From assembly GCA_025999115.1 (NCBI GenBank), contig BNWW01000032.1:1-25905 (forward strand): a stretch of DNA of 25,905 bases, read 5' to 3'. Both the position numbers and the translations under genes were made by a program. Under the pieces are notes generated by a model. That model was not told the DNA's origin, ran no database searches, and was given only the letters and a program-made list of their open reading frames with translations. This stretch comes from Bacteroidia bacterium (GTDB lineage Bacteria; Bacteroidota; Bacteroidia; Bacteroidales; Azobacteroidaceae). Shown here piece by piece: positions 1-6,676 of this stretch (positions are counted from its first letter, which is position 1; each line of letters begins with the position of its first letter).

Positions 1-622
1 TTTCGTTATCCACCCGCTCATAAATCACTTCGGCAGCGGTATGCTCGTGAACGGCGAAATGCAGTTTGTTCTGAACGGTTGCAAAAAACACTTTTGTTAA
101 ATCGGCTCGCGGGTCATAATCTGTGGAGGTGGCGTAAATATCGGTAACTTGTTGATAAAAATTGCGTTCGGAAGAGCGAATATCGCGAATGCGTTGCAAC
201 AGTTCACGAAAATAGCGACTTCCACCCTGTTTCAGACGTTCATCATCCATTGCAAAACCTTTCTGAATATACTCGTGAAGCCGTTGTGTTGCCCATCGCC
301 GAAAACGTGTGGCAATCTGCGACTGCACACGATAACCGATTGCAATAATCATATCAAGGTTGTAATGGTCGATTTCACGACGTACCTGACGATTGCCTTC
401 GGTTTGAACTAACAAGAATTTCTTGTGAGTTGCCTCGTCAAACAGTTCGCCGTCTTGAATAATTCCATCAATATGCTGACTTACATTCTGTTGCGTAGTG
501 TCGTAAATTTCAGCCAACTGCTTTTGCGTCAGCCAAAGGTCTTTGTCCACAAAGCGCACAGACACATTTGTTATGCCGTTGTCGTCTTGATATAGAATGA
601 TTTTATTTTCTTCGTTTTCCAT
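1..622 (-). CDS. RhuM family protein, cut off by the window edge
   Basis: The frame is open from the ATG at 622 to the window start, giving 207 codons with the C-terminus missing. The translation has the RhuM (virulence protein RhuM) layout: an N-terminal part with DLWLTQKQLAEIYDTT followed by QNVSQHI, then HYNLDMIIAIGYRVQSQ, RRWATQRLHEYI, MDDERLK, and RIRDIRSSE. It aligns by eye along its length with the complete RhuM at 1290-2294. The biochemical role of RhuM is not established; the N-terminal part looks like a small DNA-binding module, which is inference. It is the last visible gene of the minus-strand RhuM cluster, with an AGGAG ribosome site about 8 bases before the ATG. Its leader and first four codons (MENE) match those of the next gene upstream. 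Confidence 0.85.
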   Translation of the reverse strand, partial: MENEENKIILYQDDNGITNVSVRFVDKDLWLTQKQLAEIYDTTQQNVSQHIDGIIQDGELFDEATHKKFLLVQTEGNRQVRREIDHYNLDMIIAIGYRVQSQIATRFRRWATQRLHEYIQKGFAMDDERLKQGGSRYFRELLQRIRDIRSSERNFYQQVTDIYATSTDYDPRADLTKVFFATVQNKLHFAVHEHTAAEVIYERVDNE

Positions 623-657
623 TTTACAATCTCCTGTAATTTATAAAATATGTTTTT
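611..657 (-). repeat. Shared leader module, copy 1
   Basis: On the minus strand this reads AAAAACATATTTTATAA, then an AGGAG site, then ATGGAAAACGAA (M-E-N-E) of the partial RhuM gene. The same order is present before the gene at 663-1244, with shorter versions before the other two RhuM genes. The match extends into the coding sequence. Confidence 0.7.
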
Positions 658-662
658 ATTAA

Positions 663-1244
663 TCAAAACCTCCATTTTTCTACCTTAATAAATTGCACGC
701 CTGTCGGATTTACAGCCACGATAGCATCAACTATTGACTTGTGATATAATTTTTCCGTAGGACTTTCTTTCAATTTGAAAATTAAACGCTCTTCCAACGG
801 TATTTTTTCCAGTATCTTTTTATCTAAAAAAAATCTGTCAATACTGAAATAATCATCATCCTGTTCGTATTTGGAATTTTCCCTGTCCATTGCCTCTATA
901 CGGTGGTAAATATGAATGTAATAATAGCCCTCATATACTTCGCCTTTATTGCTGGTAACGGTTGCCGGTATCAACTGAATGCCTTTAATCTTTAAAGGCT
1001 CAAGTACATTCTTTATTTTCTCGGACACAATGCTTTCTGTTTGCGAAAAATAGTCACCGATTATCGGTTTGCGCGGATAAGGTTTTCCGAAAACAAATTC
1101 CATAACTTCTGGATTAAGGATTTCATTTTTCTTATTAAAAAACAGATAATTCGACGTGTGTATAGAATTATTAGCTGTCTTTAGCAATGGATAAGCCTTA
1201 TCGCCTGCTCGCTCAATTACATAATACTCAAATTCGTTTTCCAT
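663..1244 (-). CDS. Imm11/DUF1629-like putative immunity protein
   Basis: A soluble protein of 193 aa without signal peptide or membrane segment. The layout recalls the Imm11 (DUF1629) immunity family of polymorphic-toxin systems: a middle IKGIQLIPATVTSNKG strand pair, then YYIHIYHRIEAMDRENSKYE, and a C-terminal end with KLYHKSIVDAIVAVNPTGVQF. Members of that family are thought to neutralise secreted toxins, but the cognate toxin varies and none is visible here; the neighbours are RhuM genes. The start is set by an AGGAG site and by the leader shared with the partial RhuM gene. The family assignment is from remembered patterns and is moderate; otherwise this is a hypothetical protein. It lies 45 bp after the full-length RhuM gene and is probably co-transcribed with it. 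Confidence 0.55.
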   Translation of the reverse strand: MENEFEYYVIERAGDKAYPLLKTANNSIHTSNYLFFNKKNEILNPEVMEFVFGKPYPRKPIIGDYFSQTESIVSEKIKNVLEPLKIKGIQLIPATVTSNKGEVYEGYYYIHIYHRIEAMDRENSKYEQDDDYFSIDRFFLDKKILEKIPLEERLIFKLKESPTEKLYHKSIVDAIVAVNPTGVQFIKVEKWRF

Positions 1245-1288
1245 TTTTTTATTCTCCTATTAATTTAAAATTTATAAAATATGTTTTT
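1233..1288 (-). repeat. Shared leader module, copy 2
   Basis: This minus-strand leader of the Imm11-like gene holds AAAAACATATTTTATAAATT, an A/T spacer, AGGAG, and ATGGAAAACGAA. It fills nearly the whole gap between the stop of the RhuM gene at 1290 and this start. Copy 1 is the closest match. Confidence 0.7.
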
Positions 1289-1289
1289 G

Positions 1290-2294
1290 TTAATTGTTTA
1301 ATTTTTTTGCTGTTTTTTCTATTTTTTTGAGTTCTTCCAGATAGGACTGTTCAACGGGCGTAATTTCCTGTGATTTATATTTGCGGTATTCGTCTTCGGC
1401 TTTTTCCAATGCTTTTTCGTGGCTTACCGAACCTGAATTTTGCAGGATTGTCTTGTCAAAAGCATCAATCAGTTTGTCTAATTGCACAATCCAATCCTTC
1501 ATATACATCGCGTTGTGTTCCATCGCCTTGACTTCCGCCAAATCGAAAAAAGCGGAAACTATGTTGTTCAACACTTTCAGTTCTTTTTCGGTCAAATAAT
1601 GTTTTGCAACGGAAATATCTTTTTTGCTCACGCCGCCGTGCGAAAAACTCAAAAGTCCCATAAACGGCTCGCCTGCATTGGCTCGCTCGGCAATGATTTC
1701 CGCCGCCGTATGTCCGTGAGCGGCATAATGCAGTTTGTTTTGCACGATTTTGAAAAAACGGATTGATTCCGCCGCTTTGGGATTGTAATCAATACTTGTA
1801 GCGTATAAATCAAGCACTTGACGATACAACACCTTCTCGGATGAGCGTATGTCGCGGATTCTGTCCAGCAGTTCGTACCAATATTGCCCGCCGCCGTTGC
1901 CTTTGAGCCGCTCGTCGTCCATTGTGAACCCTTTTACAATGTATTCTTTTAGGCGTTGTGTCGCCCAAATGCGAAAATTGGTTGCCACGCGCGAATTTAC
2001 ACGATAACCCAACGAAATTATCATATCGAGGTTGTTGTGTTTTGTGTCGTAATTTTTACCGTCGGTGGCAGTTGTTCGGAAATTCCGAACAACTGAATTT
2101 TCACTCAATTCGCCCTCTTCAAAAATATGCTTAATATGTTCGCTCACATTAGATTTTGTTGTTTGAAACAATTCCGTAAGTTGAAGGTTGGTGAGCCAAA
2201 TTGTCTCGTTTTCGAGCCGCACTTCAATTTTCGGCAAGCCGTCTGTGGCTTGATAAATTACAAATTCTTCCTGTTTGATTATATCTTCGTTCAT
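1290..2294 (-). CDS. RhuM family protein, full length
   Basis: 334 aa. Family features in order: IYQATDGLPKIEVRLENETI and WLTNLQLTELFQTTKSNVSE near residues 13-52, NNLDMIISLGYRVNSRVATN, FRIWATQRLKEYIVKGF, MDDERLKG, RIRDIRSSEK, VQNKLHYAAHGHTAAEII, and a charged helical C-terminus (KAEDEYRKYKSQEITPVEQ). Length and order fit a complete RhuM, first described as a pathogenicity-island gene of Salmonella; its activity is unknown. Members are often found in accessory islands next to toxin-antitoxin or restriction genes, as here. The ATG lies only a few bases after the conserved leader, without the AGGAG seen in the sister genes. It follows the GxxExxY cassette and the remnant at 2320-2433 and precedes the Imm11-like gene on the same strand. 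Confidence 0.88.
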   Translation of the reverse strand: MNEDIIKQEEFVIYQATDGLPKIEVRLENETIWLTNLQLTELFQTTKSNVSEHIKHIFEEGELSENSVVRNFRTTATDGKNYDTKHNNLDMIISLGYRVNSRVATNFRIWATQRLKEYIVKGFTMDDERLKGNGGGQYWYELLDRIRDIRSSEKVLYRQVLDLYATSIDYNPKAAESIRFFKIVQNKLHYAAHGHTAAEIIAERANAGEPFMGLLSFSHGGVSKKDISVAKHYLTEKELKVLNNIVSAFFDLAEVKAMEHNAMYMKDWIVQLDKLIDAFDKTILQNSGSVSHEKALEKAEDEYRKYKSQEITPVEQSYLEELKKIEKTAKKLNN

Positions 2295-2309
2295 ATAAAA
2301 TATGTTTTT
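2293..2309 (-). repeat. Shared leader module, copy 3 (short)
   Basis: The minus strand reads AAAAACATATTTTATATG, in which the last three bases are the RhuM start codon. The AAAAACATATTTTATA core is intact, but the spacer and ribosome site of the other copies are missing. Confidence 0.6.
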
Positions 2310-2319
2310 GTGAAATTAA

Positions 2320-2433
2320 TCAAATATTGTTCAATAATTCCTCTGCCGACATTTCCATTTTGTTAAAGGCAAACAGTTTTTTGCCCAAATCATTCAATGA
2401 CGCGCCAATGTGATATATTTCGTTGTCGAGCAA
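2320..2433 (-). pseudogene. C-terminal remnant of an ORF6N/HKD-type protein
   Basis: A reading frame without a start codon ends at a TGA at 2320-2322. Its last 37 residues include LLDNEIYHIGASLNDLGKK followed by LFAFNKMEMSAEELLNNI. This resembles the typical end of Bacteroidota ORF6N-domain proteins, whose C-termini usually read close to HDRFLIID-x-x-YHIGASLKDLGKK. The stretch upstream that should hold HDRF is replaced by the inverted-repeat end of the GxxExxY cassette, so only the tail survives. The assignment rests on remembered family patterns. The piece is too short to be a functional gene. Confidence 0.6.
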
Positions 2434-2453
2434 TCGTCTGAACTTTGATTTTC
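2433..2453 (+). repeat. Left inverted repeat of the GxxExxY cassette
   Basis: 21 bp, exactly complementary in reverse to 2886-2906. It begins ATCGTCTGAAC and ends GATTTTC. Confidence 0.85.
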
Positions 2454-2471
2454 GTATGATTTTATTGATTT

Positions 2472-2864
2472 TTATGATTTGAATTTTTTATTTGTTAATC
2501 GTTTGAATTTTAAACTTGTTTCGCCAAAGTTTATCAATAATCCAATTTCCAGATTATATGCTTCCAAATAATTGATTGCCTGCGCAAGATTAACGTTTTC
2601 CAACGTGCTAATTGCTTTCAATTCAACGGAAATTATGCCTTCAACAAGAAAATCAACACGCCGCGTTCCCACTTGATATTCTCTATAAAAAACAGGCATT
2701 TCAAACTCGCGCTTAAAACTTATCCCTGCCAATTCCAATTCAATTGCCAATGCGCGTTGATATATAACTTCTTGAAAACCATTACCTAAAATTTTGTGCG
2801 CCGTCATTGCACAACCAATAATTTTTTCAGTTAGTTCTGAATATTTATATCCTTCTTTAATCAT
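2472..2864 (-). CDS. GxxExxY protein (PD-(D/E)XK nuclease fold)
   Basis: 130 aa, the usual size for this family. The name-giving motif is G29-F-Q-E32-V-I-Y35. The PD-(D/E)XK-like core is visible as D71 in RRVDFLVEG and E81-L-K83 in ISVELKAI, followed by Q95 in NLAQAINYLEAY, then IGLLINFG and the typical tail LKFKRL. The family (PDDEXK_3) is common in Bacteroidota and its substrate is unknown. The gene lies inside the 21-bp inverted repeats, separated by one base from the stop of the truncated RhuM, so it may be translated from the RhuM transcript. All core residues are present, so the protein itself looks intact. Confidence 0.92.
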   Translation of the reverse strand: MIKEGYKYSELTEKIIGCAMTAHKILGNGFQEVIYQRALAIELELAGISFKREFEMPVFYREYQVGTRRVDFLVEGIISVELKAISTLENVNLAQAINYLEAYNLEIGLLINFGETSLKFKRLTNKKFKS

Positions 2865-2865
2865 A

Positions 2866-3198
2866 TTATTTCATTTTAATCATTTGAAAATCAAAGTTCA
2901 GACGATAGCCGACAGAAATTATTACATCAAGATTGTAATATTTTATGTTATAATTTTTGCCATCAATAGCAGTTGTCAAGTAATCCTTGACAACTGAAAT
3001 TTTTTCAATTTCTCCCTCTTTAAAAGCATTGTTTATGTGCAAACTGATATTTTGTTTGGTGGTTTCAAAAAGTACGGTCATTTGCGCCTGCGTAAGCCAC
3101 ACGGTTTCATTCTCTACCAACACTTCCAACTGAATAGCGTTATCGGGCTGATATAAAATAATTTCGTTTTTATTGTTTGCTGCAATTTCTATTGACAT
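2866..3198 (-). pseudogene. RhuM family gene, truncated by the GxxExxY cassette
   Basis: 110 aa against about 330 for a full RhuM. It begins normally with an AGGAG site and reads IILYQPDNAIQLEVLVENE, WLTQAQMTVLFETTKQNIS, and YYNLDVIISVGYRLN, where relatives continue into the FRIWATQRL block. Here the frame enters the inverted repeat and ends after FDFQMIKMK. Only the N-terminal module survives. It is the first gene behind the promoter at 3242-3249 and could still be expressed as a short module, possibly interfering with the full-length relative; that is speculation. Confidence 0.85.
2886..2906 (-). repeat. Right inverted repeat of the GxxExxY cassette
   Basis: 21 bp, exactly complementary in reverse to 2433-2453. 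It supplies the last in-frame codons of the truncated RhuM gene around the YRLNFDF residues. Confidence 0.85.
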
Positions 3199-3240
3199 TT
3201 TTTATCTCCTATAATTTTAAAATTTACAAAATATGTTTTT
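3198..3240 (-). repeat. Shared leader module, copy 4
   Basis: On the minus strand AAAAACATATTTTGTAAATT is followed by an A/T spacer, AGGAG and the ATG of the truncated RhuM. It lies directly downstream of the promoter motif at 3242-3249, so it would be the 5' untranslated leader of the cluster transcript. Confidence 0.65.
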
Positions 3241-3241
3241 G

Positions 3242-3249
3242 CAAAACTA
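3242..3249 (-). promoter_or_regulatory. Promoter -7 motif for the RhuM cluster
   Basis: TAGTTTTG on the minus strand matches the Bacteroidota -7 consensus TAnnTTTG. It is placed 44 bases before the start of the truncated RhuM. No convincing -33 TTG was found at the expected distance. Confidence 0.5.
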
Positions 3250-3282
3250 CACGTTTTTTTTGTTTTTAATTAATAACTCAAT

Positions 3283-4362
3283 TTATAAGACGATTTCTTT
3301 TTTCGTCTCCACGCCTTTGTCCAATCTCAATTCTTTGAGAAGACTGCGGGCTGCTTCTATGCTGTCGTAAAGGTCGTAAACGGCGTTGTCCGTGTTGCCG
3401 CCCAGCGTTAAAAATCCTTCGGGCATCGACACGGCAAAATAGAACTGGTCACCGCTGAACGAGAGCATTATATCGCGGTTGTATTTGCGGCGCAACTCGG
3501 TCATCCGCAGCATCATAGCCGGTGTAAGAACGTATCGCGCCGTGATTTCGTCTGTGGCATAGACGGCAAAATAGCGTTCAAATTCCACATCTTCGAGTTG
3601 TACCAATTTGCAGTCGCCTGTGCTTTTGAGCGATTGCAGCGAACGGGCGAGGTAGTCGAGGTGCTGCTCCAAGTGGTCGGGGAAAATCACGATGCTGCCG
3701 TTGATAGCCTTTGCCAATTTCGCGTTGGCAAACAGTCCGCGAAAATCGCTCGTTACGTTTTCTACTCGTTTTGCAAATGCGCCGCCAAACATCACTTTGA
3801 ACAAGGTAAGATAACCGCTGACAGTTGACTGCGAAGCGGTTTTGTGCACCGCCAAATCCTGAATGTTCAGCCGGTGTCCGTTGAGTTCAAACAGGATATT
3901 GCCGAAAATATAGCCCGACAGTTCGTTGCGCCGCGCAATGCCGTCGAAGAAACGGCTGCCGTAAATTTGCAACAGCAATGCCTCTTTTCCTTCCAAATAA
4001 CATTTGGCATCGGGAAACATTTGTTTGATGATGCGCCGCACGGCGTTTTGTTCGTCTGTCGTAAATTTTTTGTAGAAATAGCCCAGCCCCATACTGCCGA
4101 GCGTTATCAGCGCAAAAAGCGGAATGATAACGACCAGCATTCTGTTTGCCTCCCAAAACGTGGGATTGGGGTTTGCCTCATAGTCGTGCATAAACGGCGA
4201 GCCGCCGCCCGAAAAAATCAAGCCGTTGAGCGCAAAAATGCCGATAAACCAAATGGTTGCGCCGCCGTAACAAATCAGTTGGCTGATTTTTAGTATTCTG
4301 CGGTTACGTTCTGCTCTTGTAAGCGTAGAATGTAGTTCTTGTTGTAATTGTTGTGTGTTCAT
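3283..4362 (-). CDS. DUF3137 domain membrane protein
   Basis: 359 aa from the ATG at 4362; an upstream GTG at 4383 is possible but less likely. Two membrane segments are visible near the N-terminus, about ICYGGATIWFIGIFALNGLI and LVVIIPLFALITLGSMGLGY, followed by a long soluble part. The C-terminal half matches the DUF3137 pattern: VQLEDVEFERYFAVYATD, ARYVLTPAMMLRMTELRRKY and a short FYFAVSMPEGF strand. The family is found in many bacteria and its function is unknown. The gene stands between the RhuM cluster and the GNAT gene with gaps over 80 bp on both sides, so it may be its own transcription unit. Confidence 0.85.
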   Translation of the reverse strand: MNTQQLQQELHSTLTRAERNRRILKISQLICYGGATIWFIGIFALNGLIFSGGGSPFMHDYEANPNPTFWEANRMLVVIIPLFALITLGSMGLGYFYKKFTTDEQNAVRRIIKQMFPDAKCYLEGKEALLLQIYGSRFFDGIARRNELSGYIFGNILFELNGHRLNIQDLAVHKTASQSTVSGYLTLFKVMFGGAFAKRVENVTSDFRGLFANAKLAKAINGSIVIFPDHLEQHLDYLARSLQSLKSTGDCKLVQLEDVEFERYFAVYATDEITARYVLTPAMMLRMTELRRKYNRDIMLSFSGDQFYFAVSMPEGFLTLGGNTDNAVYDLYDSIEAARSLLKELRLDKGVETKKEIVL

Positions 4363-4371
4363 AATATTTTT

Positions 4372-4407
4372 ATTTTTTTGCACGCAGATAACGCTGATTT
4401 ACGCGGT
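4372..4407. repeat. Dispersed GCAGATAACGC repeat, copy 1
   Basis: A T-tract is followed by CGCAGATAACGCTGATTTAC and GCGG. A related stretch stands at 13061-13112. Such CGCAGATTAACGC-type sequences are common intergenic repeats in Bacteroidota; no function is known to me. Confidence 0.5.
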
Positions 4408-4482
4408 TTTTTTGTTCTGCTACCGCACAGACCTGTTATGTGTCGTTTGCCTGTACTTTATTATTTTATTTAAATTATTAAT

Positions 4483-4899
4483 TCATATAATTTTTGCATC
4501 TCTTCTCATATATTTTACAGTTTGTATTTCAAATCCATACTTCTGATATAATTTATGTGCGTCCTTTGTTGCTAAAATACCAAACATATCCTTTAATTCT
4601 TCCATGTTTATAATGTATTCTATCATTTTTTTCCCCAATCCATTTTTACGATGTTCTTCATCAATAATTACATCGCACAACCAATACATTGTTGCATAGT
4701 CAGTAACAATTCTTGCAAAACCAACCATTTTTTCTGCAATATATATACCAACACATATAGAATTTTCAATTGATTTTTCTATTTTTTCCCTGCTTCTATT
4801 ATTTGCCCAATAACTTTTGCTTAATAAATCACACACGTCATCTATTGAAATCAGATTTTTATTGGTACTTATTTTATATTCACAATAATTTATATCCAT
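4483..4899 (-). CDS. GNAT family N-acetyltransferase
   Basis: 138 aa. The acetyl-CoA-binding motif A is visible as CDVIIDEEHRKNGLGKKM, with the R-x-x-G-x-G loop (RKNGLG), and motif B as LYQKYGFEI near the C-terminus. The preceding strand FARIVTDYATMYWL is typical of small GNAT enzymes that acetylate amines on metabolites, antibiotics or proteins; the substrate cannot be told. The start at 4899 is preferred to the ATG at 4929 because a GGAGG site lies 10 bases before it. It follows the tautomerase-like gene on the same strand and is probably co-transcribed with it and the ATPase. The gene is visibly more A/T-rich than its neighbours, compatible with acquisition. Confidence 0.85.
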   Translation of the reverse strand: MDINYCEYKISTNKNLISIDDVCDLLSKSYWANNRSREKIEKSIENSICVGIYIAEKMVGFARIVTDYATMYWLCDVIIDEEHRKNGLGKKMIEYIINMEELKDMFGILATKDAHKLYQKYGFEIQTVKYMRRDAKII

Positions 4900-4949
4900 A
4901 CCGCTATATCCTCCAAAAAGTTTATTCATTATATATTACACAAAATATT

Positions 4950-5147
4950 TTACACATTCACTTTATAATCTATTTGTAATTCATCTCCGGGCAATCCGCG
5001 AATACCCCAATTATGTTTGGGCGTTTCAAAAATACTTATTTCTATTATTGTATATTTTTCTGGTCTACCTTTTGGAAAATAAAAATTGTCCGGTTCCATA
5101 GGAAAAAACCGGTCAGAGGCCAACCCAAATATTTTAATTTGTCCCAT
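4950..5147 (-). pseudogene. Tautomerase-like gene with two internal deletions
   Basis: A 65-aa open frame. Its three blocks, MGQIKIFGLA, RFFPMEPDNFYFPKGRPEKY with TIIEISIFE, and ETPKHNWGIRGLPGDEL, resemble the start, middle and end of tautomerase-superfamily proteins of about 125-130 aa. Two stretches of roughly 30-35 residues seem to be missing between the blocks, both without loss of frame. The second junction lies where relatives have two similar segments (IEISMFE and EITIFE), so deletion between them would explain the fused IEISIFE. The catalytic Pro directly after the initiator Met is replaced by Gly. The product is therefore probably inactive, or a small protein with another role. It is 11 bp downstream of the ATPase gene. 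Confidence 0.6.
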
Positions 5148-5158
5148 TATTTATTCAT

Positions 5159-6469
5159 TTATTTTTTGTTATATTCTTCTATTATTTTTGGAATTAAATG
5201 CACAGCATAAAGCGGCAAATCAATCAAATCGTCTGTCTTGTTATAGTCGTTGAGCGAGAGGCGAAAACTTAATTTCGGCTGATATTTTTCTCTGAATACT
5301 TTGAGCGATTTTGCCTGCGTGTTGAAGCCCGATTTTACTTCTACAGGCACACAACTATCCCACGCCTGCAATAAAAAGTCAATTTCGTTTTTAGATTGTT
5401 CGGTAGTCCAATAATTCATTCTGTGAAAATTACTGTACAAATGGGAACAGATAAACTGTTCGGCTAACGCTCCCTTAAATTCAGTAAAAAGCGCGTTGCC
5501 CTGCAATATGGTTTCCGAATGAATACCTATTATTGCTCCAAGCAGCCCGACATCGTTAATAAAAAGTTTGAAAATAGGTTGCTGTTCATAAAACTTTAAT
5601 GGAATTTTCGGCTCGTAAATAGCCAAAACCTTACGGATTAAGTCGCTGTTTTCGAGCCAGCCGAGCGAAACTAAATAGTCATCAGCGCGAGAACCTTTTT
5701 TGATTTCGCTGTATTTGAATTTTTTATTTTCCCTGCTCACCTGAGACGGGATAGAATCGAAAATAGCATTGATTTTAAGCGCAGTGTCGTAGTCATTGTA
5801 TTTTGAAAAATCCGCCTTATAATCGCTAATAATCTTTTCGTGCAACGCCCGAACTTCTGCATAATCATTGTTTTTGACAAACGAAGCAACAATTTCGGGC
5901 ATCCCGCCGATATAAAAATACTGTTTTAAGCGTTTTTCAAATGTTGAGGCAAAAAACCGCATTTTATCGGTATCATTAAGGATTTTTGCCATTTCTTCGT
6001 TTTCGACAGCCGCAACAAACTCTGAAAAAGACAAAGCCCGCATATATTGCGTATCTACCTTGCCGACAGGAAAAGAAAAACCTTTATGCAGCAGAACTCC
6101 GAGCGCAGAGCCGGAAGCAATGACGTGAATGCGCGGCATATTCTCGTTGAAATACTTTAAGGAAGTCAGGGCGCGGGGCTGTTCCTGCACCTCGTCAAAA
6201 ATAATAATGGTTTTGCCCTCAATAATCGGAATTTGAAGTTTTTGAGATATGGCATCTAAAATTTCCTGAGGATTGAGCGTTTCTTTCAAAATGACATCTA
6301 AATACCTGTCAATATCAAATGATATATACACGACGTGTTCAAAATGCTCTTTGGCAAACTTTGTAATCGTATATGTTTTGCCAACCTGCCTTGCACCACG
6401 CACCAAAAGCGGTTTTCTGTCTTTTGAAACCCTCCATTTTTCTAAATATTTTTCAAATTCTCTTTTCAT
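5159..6469 (-). CDS. AAA/DUF4143 ATP-binding protein
   Basis: 436 aa from the ATG at 6469; a longer form would need TTG at 6484. The N-terminal ATPase domain shows Walker A GARQVGKT at about 25-32, Walker B IIIFDEVQ at about 88-95 and a sensor-like VIASGSALG. The C-terminal DUF4143 part includes ENSDLIRKV, NDVGLLGA and a nuclease-like EIDFLLQ-x(7)-VPVEVKSG element that resembles a PD-(D/E)XK core. The family is abundant in Bacteroidota; its function is unknown, and it is often listed among mobile or stress-related ATPases. It is the first gene of a minus-strand group with the tautomerase-like and GNAT genes, behind a duplicated promoter. Confidence 0.9.
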   Translation of the reverse strand: MKREFEKYLEKWRVSKDRKPLLVRGARQVGKTYTITKFAKEHFEHVVYISFDIDRYLDVILKETLNPQEILDAISQKLQIPIIEGKTIIIFDEVQEQPRALTSLKYFNENMPRIHVIASGSALGVLLHKGFSFPVGKVDTQYMRALSFSEFVAAVENEEMAKILNDTDKMRFFASTFEKRLKQYFYIGGMPEIVASFVKNNDYAEVRALHEKIISDYKADFSKYNDYDTALKINAIFDSIPSQVSRENKKFKYSEIKKGSRADDYLVSLGWLENSDLIRKVLAIYEPKIPLKFYEQQPIFKLFINDVGLLGAIIGIHSETILQGNALFTEFKGALAEQFICSHLYSNFHRMNYWTTEQSKNEIDFLLQAWDSCVPVEVKSGFNTQAKSLKVFREKYQPKLSFRLSLNDYNKTDDLIDLPLYAVHLIPKIIEEYNKK

Positions 6470-6509
6470 ATTTCTTTTGTTCAAACATTTTTTGTAAGAA
6501 CTTTTCGGT

Positions 6510-6567
6510 GCAAAATTACACTTTTTATAATGACTTCTGACTGCAAAATTACATTTTTTATAACGAC
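6510..6567 (-). promoter_or_regulatory. Tandem duplicated promoter, 33-bp period
   Basis: Two nearly identical units on the minus strand each carry TAATTTTG, a match to TAnnTTTG, at 6518-6511 and 6551-6544. They are offset by 33 bp, about three helical turns. They lie 42 and 75 bases before the ATPase start. Confidence 0.55.
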
Positions 6568-6593
6568 TTTCAAAATAAAATCAACTTTCGCCC

Positions 6594-6626
6594 AAACCTG
6601 TTAGGTCTTCAAGACCTGTCAGGTTT
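6594..6626. repeat. Intergenic palindrome
   Basis: Two 16-bp arms around a single central base, AAACCTGTTAGGTCTT and AAGACCTGTCAGGTTT, pair except for two positions. There is no T-tract directly after it. A dispersed palindromic repeat is more likely than a terminator. Confidence 0.6.
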
Positions 6627-6676
6627 AAGTGCTAATTAAAACGGCTCGTCTGCGCTTTTTTTTGATAAATACCACT

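Larger units (their letters stand above)
2433..2906. mobile_element. GxxExxY cassette with 21-bp inverted ends
   Basis: A 474-bp segment starts at 2433 and ends at 2906 with a perfect 21-bp inverted repeat, ATCGTCTGAAC at the outer left end and GTTCAGACGAT at the outer right. Inward of it the two ends still share an ATGATT block. The only gene inside is the GxxExxY protein. On one side a RhuM gene is cut in mid-domain, on the other only the tail of a different gene remains. No transposase is encoded, so movement would need an enzyme acting in trans. Whether this is an active element is inference. No target-site duplication was seen, as expected if DNA was also lost. Confidence 0.55.

Noticed and set aside
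4360..4383. GTG start extending the DUF3137 protein by seven residues
   Set aside because: The extension is lysine/asparagine-rich and arises from the A/T tract beside a repeat; the ATG at 4362 is the simpler start.
6594..6626. Palindrome considered as a terminator for a transcript crossing 6,600
   Set aside because: No T-run follows on either strand; a dispersed palindromic repeat fits better.
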